Positions 8,277 to 17,434 of a stretch of DNA of 64,000 nucleotides are shown here, one piece after another (position 1 is the stretch's first letter; every line of letters starts with the position of its first letter). This DNA is from Glaciecola flavus (GTDB lineage: Bacteria > Pseudomonadota > Gammaproteobacteria > Enterobacterales > Alteromonadaceae), in contig NZ_JBHRSW010000004.1 in the NCBI RefSeq assembly GCF_042646125.1, positions 62,001 through 126,000 on the forward strand. Direction: 5' to 3'. The notes under the pieces were generated by a model. The model saw only the letters and a program-made list of their open reading frames with translations, was not told where the DNA came from and made no database searches. Position numbers and translations under genes: made by a program.

Positions 8277-9722
8277 ATGTCCACAAGTTCGTCTAAACCC
8301 AAGCTTACCATTGAAAAAATAGAAACGTTCGCTTCAACATGCCATGCCTTGTTTCAACGAGTACAGCATAAACCTTGGGCTATGTTGTTAGATACGGCAA
8401 ATAACCGACTGAGTGACGGGCGTTACGATATTATCGTTTATGATCCCCTTGCTACTTATTCATACAAGGCCATAAACAACAAGGGAGACGCTACTTTTGA
8501 GGTCTTCAACAGCGCCTTTTCTTTATCCACACCAAGCGGCGACTGTCCATTTAGTAGTTTAGCCGAGTTGCACAACGAATTTACCAGCCAGATAAATTTG
8601 GCTCGAACTGCAACAAACGCTCCCCAATTGCCCTATAAACTGGGTGCAATGGGCTTGTTTTCATACGACATTAATACCGTTACAGATAACATAAAAGATG
8701 CCTTGCCGAGTCAATATACCTTGCCTGATATTGCAGTTGGCTTCTATAACCAATCTCTTATTGTAGATAATCAAACAGGCATTGTTTATCACTGTTCTGC
8801 CTGTCACTCTGAGCAAGAGAAAAAAGCGTGGCTACTCCCCTTTTTGAGCGACGAACGCACTTTGAGTCAATCCACTCCGGCGTTTAAGCTCAATTCGCCT
8901 TGGCAGTCGAATATGTCAAAAACCGAGTACGACGCAGGTATGCAAAAAATTGATGCATACTTACGAGCCGGTGATTGCTATCAAGTCAACTACGCCCAGC
9001 GTTTTAGTGCCACATACACAGGCTGTGAATGGGCGGCCTATAAAGCGTTGAGTGAAACCAATAAGGCGCCTTTTTCTGCGTTTATTCGATTGGAGAACGC
9101 GGCAATACTGAGCCTTTCCCCCGAACGCTTTCTACAATTAAAAAACCGTAAAGTACAAACAAAACCGATTAAAGGCACACGTAAACGCGCAGACGATCCA
9201 GTCAAAGACAAAGCCATGGCTGAGGAGTTGTTTAATTCAGAAAAAGATCGCGCCGAAAATTTGATGATTGTCGATTTACTTAGAAATGATCTGAGTAAAC
9301 ACTGCCAAGCATTTTCTGTCCAAGTACCGGCGTTGTTTTCTGTCGAAAGCTACTCTGCCGTTCATCATTTAGTCAGCACGGTAGAAGGTGAGCTCAAACA
9401 AGACGCTAGCCCCTTTGACTTACTTAAAGGCGCATTTCCGGGAGGATCAATCACGGGAGCACCTAAAGTGCGAGCGATGCAAATCATTCAAGAGTTAGAG
9501 CCCGACAAACGCAGTATTTACTGCGGAAGCATCGGTTATGTTGGTATTGATGGCGACATGGATACTAGTATCTGTATCCGAACGGTACTTGCAGAAAAGG
9601 GCGAGCTTTTCTGTTGGGCCGGAGGTGGAATTGTACTTGATTCAACGGCTAGTAATGAATATCAGGAAACACATGATAAAGTAGCAAGGATATTACCTAT
9701 TTTATCCAACTACGGCGAATAA
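8277..9722 (+). CDS. pabB: Aminodeoxychorismate synthase component I
   Basis: Makes 4-amino-4-deoxychorismate from chorismate and glutamine-derived ammonia, a step of folate synthesis; a PabA amidotransferase must be encoded elsewhere. The C-terminal ~260 residues are the chorismate-binding domain with KPIKGTRKR, ELFNSEKDRAENLMIVDLLRNDL (in pieces ENLMIVDLLRNDL), GGSITGAPKVRAM and the closing GGGIV motif. The N-terminal ~190 residues are the anthranilate-synthase-I type domain. KPIKGT rather than PIAGT is the PabB-type catalytic loop, which separates it from TrpE. It is followed ten bases later by a Nudix gene, a pairing also found in Alteromonas relatives. Confidence 0.92.
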   Translation: MSTSSSKPKLTIEKIETFASTCHALFQRVQHKPWAMLLDTANNRLSDGRYDIIVYDPLATYSYKAINNKGDATFEVFNSAFSLSTPSGDCPFSSLAELHNEFTSQINLARTATNAPQLPYKLGAMGLFSYDINTVTDNIKDALPSQYTLPDIAVGFYNQSLIVDNQTGIVYHCSACHSEQEKKAWLLPFLSDERTLSQSTPAFKLNSPWQSNMSKTEYDAGMQKIDAYLRAGDCYQVNYAQRFSATYTGCEWAAYKALSETNKAPFSAFIRLENAAILSLSPERFLQLKNRKVQTKPIKGTRKRADDPVKDKAMAEELFNSEKDRAENLMIVDLLRNDLSKHCQAFSVQVPALFSVESYSAVHHLVSTVEGELKQDASPFDLLKGAFPGGSITGAPKVRAMQIIQELEPDKRSIYCGSIGYVGIDGDMDTSICIRTVLAEKGELFCWAGGGIVLDSTASNEYQETHDKVARILPILSNYGE

Positions 9723-9732
9723 CACAGTATAG

Positions 9733-10335
9733 ATGGACACCCCCAGTTTTATTAAGGCTTTTCAACACCCTTGGTCGATACCCAAGCAATCTATTGTGCC
9801 TGCAGCAGAAAAATTGAGACCCGCGGCAGTATTGCTTTGCTTAAATCCAAAAGCTAGCGGCGCAAATGTAATCCTAACCGAGCGCGCCCACCACCTCAAA
9901 CACCATGCAGGTCAAATTAGTTTTCCTGGAGGGAAAGTAGAAAGTAGCGATAAGAATCTGACTCATACTGCATGCAGAGAGGCCGAAGAAGAGATCGGTT
10001 TATTCTCAGATAAACTCACAATACTGGGCAACATGCCACCGTACACGACAGTGAGTGGTTTTTCAGTCACACCCGTTGTGGCTTGCCTAGAAAAGGCAAT
10101 TGATATTTCAATTCATTTAAGCGCCGATGAAAATGAAGTCGCCTCTATTTTTGAAATACCCTTATCTTTCATCTTAGTCGGTAAGAACTACCAAAGCCTG
10201 AGCTTGACAAGAAAAAACAAGCAACAAATGGTGCATTTTATTCAATATGAAAACAGAACCATTTGGGGAGCCACTGCAGGCATTCTGTATACGCTGTATC
10301 AGCAGCTCTCTCTAGTAAGCTCGCAACAGACATAG
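9733..10335 (+). CDS. nudL: CoA pyrophosphatase, Nudix family (NudL type)
   Basis: A 200-residue Nudix hydrolase. The Nudix box is complete (GGKVE, then REAEEEIGL), and the CoA-hydrolase signature upstream is present (LTERAHHLKHHAGQISFPGG). Family members split coenzyme A and its derivatives to phosphopantetheine and 3',5'-ADP. Starts ten bases after pabB stops, so probably co-transcribed. No good ribosome site is visible before the ATG, suggesting coupling to pabB translation. The CoA substrate is inferred from the signature. Confidence 0.88.
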   Translation: MDTPSFIKAFQHPWSIPKQSIVPAAEKLRPAAVLLCLNPKASGANVILTERAHHLKHHAGQISFPGGKVESSDKNLTHTACREAEEEIGLFSDKLTILGNMPPYTTVSGFSVTPVVACLEKAIDISIHLSADENEVASIFEIPLSFILVGKNYQSLSLTRKNKQQMVHFIQYENRTIWGATAGILYTLYQQLSLVSSQQT

Positions 10336-10371
10336 AGATAGCTATAACCCATGTGTGTTTGCGATTTTAAC

Positions 10372-10395
10372 TAGGGTCTGTTGACCTTTGCTATG
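10372..10395 (+). repeat. Dispersed short repeat, copy 1
   Basis: Contains GGGTCTGTTGACCTTTGC between the convergent nudL and cysB genes. Related copies lie at 23222-23254, 36053-36078 and 63944-63969, all outside or at the edge of coding sequence. See the findings. Confidence 0.65.
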
Positions 10396-10413
10396 ATTTT
10401 TTAAGCGGGAAAC

Positions 10414-11388
10414 TCACTTAACGGGAAGAGTTAAGCCTTTGAACATTTTTTCAACTTCTTCATTATTTTTTTGCATCATCGCCCGCTCAACCACGTCTTT
10501 TGTCAAATGTGGCGCAAAGCGCTCAATAAAGTCGTACATATAGCTGCGTAAGAATGATCCTTTTCTAAAGCCAATTTTTGTTGTGCTGTAATCAAACAAA
10601 TGACTGGCATCGATTTTTACCAAATCAGAATCCAAGTTTTCATCCACGGCCATTGACGCAATAACGCCCACACCGACACCTAATCTTACGTAGGTTTTGA
10701 TAACATCCGCATCAGTAGCAGTGAACACAATTTTAGGATCCAATCCAGCTTGGTTAAACGCACGATCCAACTCCGAACGACCATTGAAGCCAAATACATA
10801 AGTAACTAAAGAATACTTAGCTAAATCTTCCATAGTGATAGAAGTTTTTTTAGCTAGGGCGTGGGTTTTGCTTACAATGACAGAACGGTTCCAATGGTAG
10901 CAAGGCAGCATAACCAAGTCGTTGTACAAATGCAGAGACTCCGTCGCAATAGCAAAATCAGCCTCACCTTTTGCAGCCAAATCACTGATTTGAGACGGCG
11001 TGCCTTGATGCATATGAAGCGATACTTTGGGGTACTTGCTCATAAAACCTTGTATTACATCTGGCAGTGCATAGCGGGCCTGCGTATGGGTGGTCGCAAT
11101 GTTAAGCTTACCTTGATCGGGTAAAGTATGTTCTCGTGCTACCGACTTGATGCTTTCAACCTTGGCCAATATCTCTCTAGCAATATTAATTACTTCATTG
11201 CCCGCATCGGTAACGTGGGTTAAGTGCTTACCACTTCTACCAAAAATTTGAATACCTAGTTCGTCCTCCAGCATCCGAACTTGTTTACTGATCCCTGGCT
11301 GTGAGGTGTATAGGTTCTCTGCCGTGGCTGAGACATTCAAATTATTATTTAATACTTCGACGATATAGCGTAGTTGTTGTAGCTTCAT
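10414..11388 (-). CDS. cysB: LysR-type regulator CysB
   Basis: Activator of sulfate assimilation genes, using O- or N-acetylserine as inducer. The winged helix-turn-helix (residues ~1-60) reads MKLQQLRYIVEVLNNNLNVSATAE, in pieces MKLQQLRYIVEV and TSQPGISKQVRMLEDELG, nearly identical to E. coli CysB; the effector domain retains IATTHTQARYALP, LPCYHWNR and FTATDADVIKTYVRLG. Length 324 equals E. coli. I chose ATG 11388 (AAGG upstream) because upstream codons are outside the family. It is transcribed divergently from the histidine kinase gene; the 179-base gap should hold both promoters. No cys structural genes are nearby, so it acts in trans. Confidence 0.96.
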   Translation of the reverse strand: MKLQQLRYIVEVLNNNLNVSATAENLYTSQPGISKQVRMLEDELGIQIFGRSGKHLTHVTDAGNEVINIAREILAKVESIKSVAREHTLPDQGKLNIATTHTQARYALPDVIQGFMSKYPKVSLHMHQGTPSQISDLAAKGEADFAIATESLHLYNDLVMLPCYHWNRSVIVSKTHALAKKTSITMEDLAKYSLVTYVFGFNGRSELDRAFNQAGLDPKIVFTATDADVIKTYVRLGVGVGVIASMAVDENLDSDLVKIDASHLFDYSTTKIGFRKGSFLRSYMYDFIERFAPHLTKDVVERAMMQKNNEEVEKMFKGLTLPVK

Positions 11389-11567
11389 GAAGGACCTTGT
11401 TGAGAAAATCAAATGCGCGTCTAATTTTTTTGGCTTGGCTGCCGATATCTTGATACAAGCACTCGCTATAGATGATAGCGAATATAAAACTAAAATGCAT
11501 AAGAAAATTACTTTTTTATCTGCATTTTACTTGTTTTCTAGTCACTAAACGGTTTGGCCTAACAACT

Positions 11568-12284
11568 ATGTCGCAAATATCTACCGCAGAGTCAGCACAC
11601 GTACCTGAACAAATTGAGTTCACCTCGGTAATGGCAGTAGCTATACACGACATGAAAAACAGCTTGAGTCTGCTGATTCAATCCATCGAACAAATGGCCA
11701 ATAGTTTTCCTGAAGAGGCCGTGGAAGTACTCGATAAACTTAACGCTGTGCATTATGAAGCCAATAGAATGAATACCACACTCGTTCAAGTGTTGAGTTT
11801 GTATAAAGCGTCGGTAGAAGCGCTACCAATTAACGTAGACGAAGTTTACGTGGGCGACTTAATAGAAGAAATCATCGAATCTAACGCAGTGTATATAAAG
11901 CAAAAAGATATCCAAGTCAGTGCAGATGTCGATGAAGATTTGTCATGGTATTTTGACAGGGATCTGGTGTATATGTTGGTCTACGATGTCATCATTAACG
12001 CTATTCGTTACGGCTGCTCGTCAGTCAGCTTGCGCGCATACATTGACAATCAGCAGCTAGTGATTCAAGTAGAGGATGATGGCCCAGGTTATCCCCCCGC
12101 AATGTTAGAAATGTCTACAATTGAACTAACACAACAATGTATCAGCGAAGGCAGAACGGGTTTAGGCTTGTTTTTCGCTCGCCTGATTGCACAAACGCAT
12201 AAAAACCAAGGCAAACAAGGAAACATCACACTGTCGAATAGCCCGATTACAGGTGGCAGTATATTTAAACTGCAGTTGCCGTAG
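11568..12284 (+). CDS. Small histidine kinase without a sensor domain
   Basis: A 238-residue soluble protein with a dimerisation/phosphoacceptor helix (AIHDMKNSLSLLIQSIEQM, H-box His ~25) and a HATPase domain: N-box DVIINAIRYG, G1 DDGPGYP, G2 GRTGLGLFFARLIAQTH. There is no transmembrane segment or PAS/GAF domain and no receiver gene beside it. It might be fed by a separate sensor or act as a phosphatase or anti-sigma-like kinase. The frame is open upstream to 11472, but the ATG chosen starts where the kinase homology begins. The next gene starts 13 bases later, so the two probably work together. Confidence 0.82.
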   Translation: MSQISTAESAHVPEQIEFTSVMAVAIHDMKNSLSLLIQSIEQMANSFPEEAVEVLDKLNAVHYEANRMNTTLVQVLSLYKASVEALPINVDEVYVGDLIEEIIESNAVYIKQKDIQVSADVDEDLSWYFDRDLVYMLVYDVIINAIRYGCSSVSLRAYIDNQQLVIQVEDDGPGYPPAMLEMSTIELTQQCISEGRTGLGLFFARLIAQTHKNQGKQGNITLSNSPITGGSIFKLQLP

Positions 12285-12297
12285 TAAAGGATTGTCA

Positions 12298-13062
12298 ATG
12301 AGCTATACAATAATCATCATATTAATTACCGCGATCATCGTAGGAGGCATTGCTGCTTCAGCTGTACAACAGCATAAAGAGCGCAAAGAAGCCCAAAAAC
12401 GAGAGGAAATTAATAAACACAAACAAGTGTTTGATGAGACAGAAGTCGCCGTTTCTGCGGCACTGCAAATGCCAGTTTCGCAAGCCCTCATCGCAATTTT
12501 ACGCAAGCGCGCTCTGTTGGCGCTTAAAGGCATGTATACACAATCACCTTCTACCGAACTAAAGAAAAAAATGAAAGAGCTGAGTACGGCACTTGATGAG
12601 CTCAACCTCGATGCACCTGCTCCTGAACTATCAAGTTTTACCTTGCCCTCTACTGACAAAGTCATCATAAAGTATATTCAAGCGGTAAAAAAACTACGCC
12701 AAATTTTGCGGATTGAAACCACCAAAGGCAATGTGAGTGCAGATATCCACGCTCGTGAAGATAAAGTTCTAGAGTGTTTGCAATTGCGGATAAATGTAGA
12801 AACGCTGCACAAACGAGGAAATGATTCTGTCACCGCCGGTATGCAAGGTTCAGCTCGGCAATATTTTGAAAAAGCCATTGCCGCTTTAAAAAACCACGCG
12901 CCACAAGACGAGTACACACAAAATAGAGCCGCTGAACTAAGCAAAATGATTATGCAACTGGAGAGCACCGTCAAAGACAACAACATGCAAAACATTCTTG
13001 CTAAGAAAAACAAAGACAGCGAAGAAATTGATAATTTGTTTGCACCGAAGAAAAAGTGGTAA
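12298..13062 (+). CDS. Membrane-anchored helical protein of unknown function
   Basis: I do not recognise a family. The 254-residue product has one N-terminal membrane segment (residues ~3-22, nearly all Ile/Val/Ala), then a charged helical body with heptad-like stretches (HKERKEAQKREEINKHK) and a TPR-like region near residues 170-215 (GNDSVTAGMQGSARQYFEKAIAAL in two helices). It ends in a lysine-rich tail, KKKW. An AAAGG ribosome site fits this start. The tight spacing behind the small kinase suggests a membrane partner or scaffold for it; that is inference. Confidence 0.7.
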   Translation: MSYTIIIILITAIIVGGIAASAVQQHKERKEAQKREEINKHKQVFDETEVAVSAALQMPVSQALIAILRKRALLALKGMYTQSPSTELKKKMKELSTALDELNLDAPAPELSSFTLPSTDKVIIKYIQAVKKLRQILRIETTKGNVSADIHAREDKVLECLQLRINVETLHKRGNDSVTAGMQGSARQYFEKAIAALKNHAPQDEYTQNRAAELSKMIMQLESTVKDNNMQNILAKKNKDSEEIDNLFAPKKKW

Positions 13063-13187
13063 TCTTACTTAAATTTGTAAAAACCTTGCGATAAAAAATC
13101 ATAATTTATTAACAAAATTTTTTTATATTTAAAACACTATTTTTACCATAGCATAATGAAAATCTGCGATGACTATGGAAGAACTAC

Positions 13188-14438
13188 GTGAAAAACAACA
13201 AACTCATTTTAAGTGCCATTTTAAGTGGATTGTGCGCGGCTACGATGTCATGTACCAATACCACTGCTCCAGTCGATACAAAAAATCAAATCAAGGCCAT
13301 GGTGCCTACCTTACAAGCAAAATCAATCATTGAACAAAATGGTATGATTGTTGTTGAAGCTGAAAACTATGCATCACAAACACTCAATGAAAAGCGCACT
13401 TGGTTTACCTTTGGAAACGCTCCCGGTCAGCTAAAAGATCATAATTTTGCCGACCCAGACCTCACGCACATTGAAGGCGCAAGTAATTCGGCCTATTTAG
13501 AAATATTACCCGATACTCGCACCAACCACGACGAACTATTAGTTCACGACGAAAACTTCACCAATGAGCCAGGTAAAATGGCCGTGCTTACATACCCTAT
13601 TTATGTAAAAACCCCCGGACGCTACTATGTTTGGGCTAGAGCATTTAGCACCGGACCTGAAGACAACGGTATGCATGTCGGACTAAACGGCGCTTGGCCT
13701 GAAAGCGGTCAACGCTTGCAACTTTGTAAAGGAAAGTTTAATTGGACTTGGTCGAGTCAACAACGACGCCCTGAAAATCACTGTGGCACACCTAACACAC
13801 TTTGGTTAGATATAGAGAAACCAGGCCAACACACGCTAATGATCTCGATGAGAGAAGATGGAACAGAAATTGACAAGTTTATTTTGACGCAAGACAAAAA
13901 CTATACACCAGAAGGCATTGGTCCCAAGGAAACCGTTTATACCCCACCTATCATGCAAGAGCGCACGCAATTGGTTGATATAAAAGAGTACTATAAAATC
14001 TTTTATGCAACGGAAGGATTTGCTCCCGCTCCAGAGGCAAAACCGTATTTTTACATTGATAAAACGCGAGCGGCGGCGGCAATTAACGCTGTCAAGCCTG
14101 CGGCAAGGAATGTATTCTTACGATCTAGCTTCACAGTACCTAAAAAATTGTCTGACGAAGTGTTTGCCATGAAACTCGTGACCTTGTCGGAAATTGATGG
14201 CGAGTCGTCTTATCGCGTGTTTATTAATGATAAACTAGTGGGTGAATATACCAATGCAGAAACATCCGTTGATTATAGCGAAAATACCTTTGATTTAGGT
14301 ACACACCCGCTCAAACAAGGCGACACTATTCATGTCGAAGCTAATGCGGTGACCAATGGAAAAATTCCAGAGGGTGATATTACTGCATTTTCGCGTGGCA
14401 GATGGCGTGCCTTGGTAATTCAGCACGTAGGAGAATAG
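13188..14438 (+). CDS. Secreted carbohydrate-binding-like lipoprotein
   Basis: A 416-residue exported protein: N-terminal signal with a lipobox-like TMSC (Cys22; the -3 residue is not the usual Leu). The first half has the pattern of beta-sandwich sugar-binding modules related to GH115 C-terminal domains: IVVEAENYAS, then a P-G-R-Y-Y-V-W-A-R core strand and HTLMISMREDGTEIDKFILT closing it. The second half (residues ~270-416) looks like another beta-sandwich without catalytic motifs. GTG start with GGAAGA upstream. It sits 38 bases before a ThuA-DUF1080 enzyme, so it may hold substrate or attach to the enzyme outside the membrane. Sugar specificity cannot be read. Confidence 0.72.
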   Translation: MKNNKLILSAILSGLCAATMSCTNTTAPVDTKNQIKAMVPTLQAKSIIEQNGMIVVEAENYASQTLNEKRTWFTFGNAPGQLKDHNFADPDLTHIEGASNSAYLEILPDTRTNHDELLVHDENFTNEPGKMAVLTYPIYVKTPGRYYVWARAFSTGPEDNGMHVGLNGAWPESGQRLQLCKGKFNWTWSSQQRRPENHCGTPNTLWLDIEKPGQHTLMISMREDGTEIDKFILTQDKNYTPEGIGPKETVYTPPIMQERTQLVDIKEYYKIFYATEGFAPAPEAKPYFYIDKTRAAAAINAVKPAARNVFLRSSFTVPKKLSDEVFAMKLVTLSEIDGESSYRVFINDKLVGEYTNAETSVDYSENTFDLGTHPLKQGDTIHVEANAVTNGKIPEGDITAFSRGRWRALVIQHVGE

Positions 14439-14476
14439 TCGATTATGTGGTCATACGCGCAATAAGAGGTTTCGCG

Positions 14477-16204
14477 ATGAAGAAAGTGATTGCAGGCATA
14501 TTATGCCTGCTCTGTCTGTTTCCGATAGGCCACGCTTACGCGGCGTCTTCTATTGATGCTTTGCTAATTACAGGTCGCTCAAACAAATTTCACAATTGGC
14601 AGGCGACCAGTGCCGCTATCGAACAACATTTGCGAGATGCTGGCATTTTTAAACTTAGCAAAATAGTGACCTCACCGGGTGGCGAATCTTTGGACAACTT
14701 CGCGCCCAATTGGTCAGATTATGACGTAGTTATCCTCGATTATGAAGGTGAAGAGTGGCCTAGTACCACCAAAGCCGCATTCGTTAAGTACATTAAAAAT
14801 GGGGGTGGCTTAGTACTGATCCACGCGAGTGATAATAGTTTTCCGAATTGGCAAGAATACAACGAAATCATAGGCCTAGGTGGATGGGGCGGTGCAAATT
14901 TGCATTCCCCGCCATTGTCAACTAAAGGCACCCCAAAAGGCAGTAATCGAGATGAACGTTGGGGGCCTCGGATCTATTTTAAACATGGTCAGCTAGTGAG
15001 AGACCACTCACCTGGTGGCACCTTTCATCCGCCCAGTCAGGACTTCTTGGCCACTACTCGGAATTTTACTCATCCCATTACCAAAGGTATGCCAGAAAAC
15101 TGGTTATTGAGTAAAGATGAACTTTACTCTCGACTGCGAGGTCCCGCCAAAAACATTGAAGTGTTGGTAACAGGTAAGGCCAACCCCGCTATTGGTCGCA
15201 CCTCCCCTTACCATGAGCCCATATTGTTTACTGTGCGTTACGGCAAAGGCAGGGTTGTTCATAATACGCTTGGGCATGCTGGCGCAAGAGATACCGCCAA
15301 AGCCGAGTCATTAAATAGTGTGCCTTTTATCACTTTTGTACAGCGCGGTACCGAATGGGCAGCAAGCGGTGAGGTGACTCAAGCCTTGCCCGACGATTTC
15401 CCCACGGCGTACACTAAATCTAACCGAATAACCGCCCTCTCAGAATGGACTAAGCTTTTGGATAGTGACTTGACGGACTGGGAAATATTCATGGGTGTGC
15501 CTGACAAAAGTGTAAAGTTTAACGGCAATACCGCAATTGATTACGACAAACCTATTGGCTTGAATAACGACCCCAAAGGGGTGTTTTCTACGCATCAGGA
15601 AAATGGTGAGATAATACTGCACATCACAGGAGAAATCTTTGCCGGCTTAACCAGTAAGCAATCATTTAAAAACTATCACCTCCAATTGAAGATGCGCTGG
15701 GGAGATAAGAAATGGCCTCCTAGGCTAAACAAAAAGAGAGACTCTGGTGTTTTGTATCACGCCCATGGCGAACATGGGGCTTTTTGGGATGTCTGGAAAA
15801 GCAGCTTAGAATATCAAGTACAAGAATCCGACATGGGTGACTTCATCACATTGGCCGGTCCCACCGCAGATGTGAGGTTGAGTAAAAAAGAAAATCGGCA
15901 TGTCTTTGATCTCAACAGTCAATTCCAAACTTGGGAAGGATACCTACACGCGCAAGTAGAGGCAGACCGACCACTCGGCAAATGGAATACGCTAGACATT
16001 TATGTATTAGAAGATCAAGCCATTCATATGGTCAATGGTCGAATAGTGATGGCGCTAAAAAATGCAAGAGACAAACATGGAAACCCGCTGACGGAAGGCC
16101 AACTGCAAATTCAGTCAGAAGCCGCAGAAGTCGAGTATAAGGACATTAGGATCAGGAACATAGACGCTTTCCCCCCTTTGTTAAAACTAAGAGCGAAGCT
16201 ATAG
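14477..16204 (+). CDS. ThuA-like domain fused to DUF1080 (3-keto-glycoside hydrolase-like)
   Basis: A 575-residue exported enzyme. After a signal peptide (residues 1-23, ending HAYAA) comes a ThuA/class-I-amidotransferase-like domain (LLITGRSNKFHNW, GGGLVLIHASDNSFPNW, HEPILFTVRYGKGRVVHNTLGH) and then a DUF1080 domain (~320-575) with NKKRDSGVLYHAHGEHGAFWDVWKSSLEYQVQE, in pieces DSGVLYHAHGEHG and SLEYQVQE. DUF1080 proteins include hydrolases of 3-keto-glycosides; ThuA is linked to keto-disaccharide handling in rhizobia. The fusion therefore fits an oxidative route of disaccharide cleavage in the periplasm. AAGAGG precedes the ATG. Follows the carbohydrate-binding lipoprotein, likely one operon. 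Confidence 0.85.
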   Translation: MKKVIAGILCLLCLFPIGHAYAASSIDALLITGRSNKFHNWQATSAAIEQHLRDAGIFKLSKIVTSPGGESLDNFAPNWSDYDVVILDYEGEEWPSTTKAAFVKYIKNGGGLVLIHASDNSFPNWQEYNEIIGLGGWGGANLHSPPLSTKGTPKGSNRDERWGPRIYFKHGQLVRDHSPGGTFHPPSQDFLATTRNFTHPITKGMPENWLLSKDELYSRLRGPAKNIEVLVTGKANPAIGRTSPYHEPILFTVRYGKGRVVHNTLGHAGARDTAKAESLNSVPFITFVQRGTEWAASGEVTQALPDDFPTAYTKSNRITALSEWTKLLDSDLTDWEIFMGVPDKSVKFNGNTAIDYDKPIGLNNDPKGVFSTHQENGEIILHITGEIFAGLTSKQSFKNYHLQLKMRWGDKKWPPRLNKKRDSGVLYHAHGEHGAFWDVWKSSLEYQVQESDMGDFITLAGPTADVRLSKKENRHVFDLNSQFQTWEGYLHAQVEADRPLGKWNTLDIYVLEDQAIHMVNGRIVMALKNARDKHGNPLTEGQLQIQSEAAEVEYKDIRIRNIDAFPPLLKLRAKL

Positions 16205-16324
16205 CACTTTCAAAGCACTGGTCTTTTTGAACGATATTAAACACATATTTGTTATCAATTTGTGAAGACTTTAATTTTTAAAAGGCCGATGATATTCGCA
16301 TAAGCTTTCAACTAGGCGAACATC

Positions 16325-17371
16325 ATGGATATAAAACAAACGGCTCTATTTTCTTTCACCCTAATTACTGTATCTTTACTGACGGCTTGTGGCGGCGGTG
16401 GTGGTGATGCACCCTCAGCTGCCGCACCGCCGGCCATTTCCACCCCTCCAACTCCGCCGCCTCCTCCGCCACCACCAGCTCCTGAACCAGAGCCTGAGCC
16501 TGAGCCTGAAACAGAAGACAATACTGAAGATGATTCTCAACAAAATGACGGCACAGTATTAACGGGGGTGTTTATTGATGCAGCCGTTGCCGGTTTGCAT
16601 TTCAAAACTGATTCTCAAGAAGGTAGTACTAACGCGGAGGGCGAGTTTTCATTTATTTCGGGAGAAAAAATCGTTTTCTCTATCGGCGACATCACATTTC
16701 CAGAAGTGGAAGCCAGCGAAATGATTACACCGTTAACTGTCTTCAATACTGACAATACCCGCGACCCACGCGTACTAAACATGGCACGCCTCCTTCAAAC
16801 ACTCGACCAAGATGGCACACCTGGAAATGGTATCACTATTACTGATGACGCCCACAATCAAGCAAATGGGGTCAGCGTAGATTTTTCATCGAACGATTTC
16901 GACGCACAAGTCAATGATGTTATCGCAAATGCGGGTGCAGATAAGACAAGCCTGATTAGTGCTGAAGAGGCACTCACGCATTTAGAACTCAGTTTGGGCA
17001 ATATGGAGATAAGCACTGACACTTGCGATATTGAAACCGACAAAAAAGGGTTTACTGGACAACTGTCAAGTTTTGCCTACGAGGTGGCTGGTACAGTCAC
17101 TGTTATAGACGGGTGTACACTCGAAGTGACCATGTTCACCTATGTAGACGGTGGCGCACCCAAAGTGCAATTTTACACTGGTAATAATCTCAACTTTGTG
17201 GGTGCTAACTCGTATGGTTTAGGTCCCAATTTAGAAGGTAAAACCTTTAGAGAAGAAACCATAGTACTGTCTCTACCTGAAGGTCGCTCAGTGAATGACT
17301 TTAATAGTCTTAGCGTGTGGTGTGTTGATTTTAACGTAGACTTTGGAAGTACGGTACTTCGCGCACCTTAA
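16325..17371 (+). CDS. DM13-domain lipoprotein with Pro/Glu-rich linker
   Basis: A 348-residue lipoprotein: lipobox SLLTAC (Cys22), a glycine run, then a poly-proline stretch and Glu-Pro repeats (residues ~34-62) that make a stiff linker away from the membrane. Residues ~75-220 form a beta domain common in marine lipoproteins (GVFIDAAVAGLHF, NMARLLQTLDQDG). The C-terminal ~110 residues are a DM13 domain: YEVAGTVTVIDGCTLEV, GGAPKVQFYTG, and the hallmark SVWCVDFNVDFG with its near-invariant cysteine, proposed in the family to bind heme or take part in redox. AGGCGA is the ribosome site. It converges on the agarase with a shared terminator. Confidence 0.78.
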   Translation: MDIKQTALFSFTLITVSLLTACGGGGGDAPSAAAPPAISTPPTPPPPPPPPAPEPEPEPEPETEDNTEDDSQQNDGTVLTGVFIDAAVAGLHFKTDSQEGSTNAEGEFSFISGEKIVFSIGDITFPEVEASEMITPLTVFNTDNTRDPRVLNMARLLQTLDQDGTPGNGITITDDAHNQANGVSVDFSSNDFDAQVNDVIANAGADKTSLISAEEALTHLELSLGNMEISTDTCDIETDKKGFTGQLSSFAYEVAGTVTVIDGCTLEVTMFTYVDGGAPKVQFYTGNNLNFVGANSYGLGPNLEGKTFREETIVLSLPEGRSVNDFNSLSVWCVDFNVDFGSTVLRAP

Positions 17372-17383
17372 GGTCGGTTGAAA

Positions 17384-17418
17384 CAGTTGGTCAAAGTAAA
17401 ACGCACTTTGACCAACTG
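17384..17418. terminator. Bidirectional terminator hairpin
   Basis: A perfect 14-bp stem, CAGTTGGTCAAAGT with its reverse complement, around a 7-base AAAACGC loop, between two convergent genes (DM13 lipoprotein and GH50 agarase). No long U tract follows on either strand. Confidence 0.75.
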
Positions 17419-17434
17419 GATAGCATAAAATCAA

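Noticed and set aside
16312..16521. Glycine/serine-rich antisense frame over the lipoprotein start
   Set aside because: Low-complexity shadow of the poly-Pro and Gly codons of the DM13 lipoprotein.
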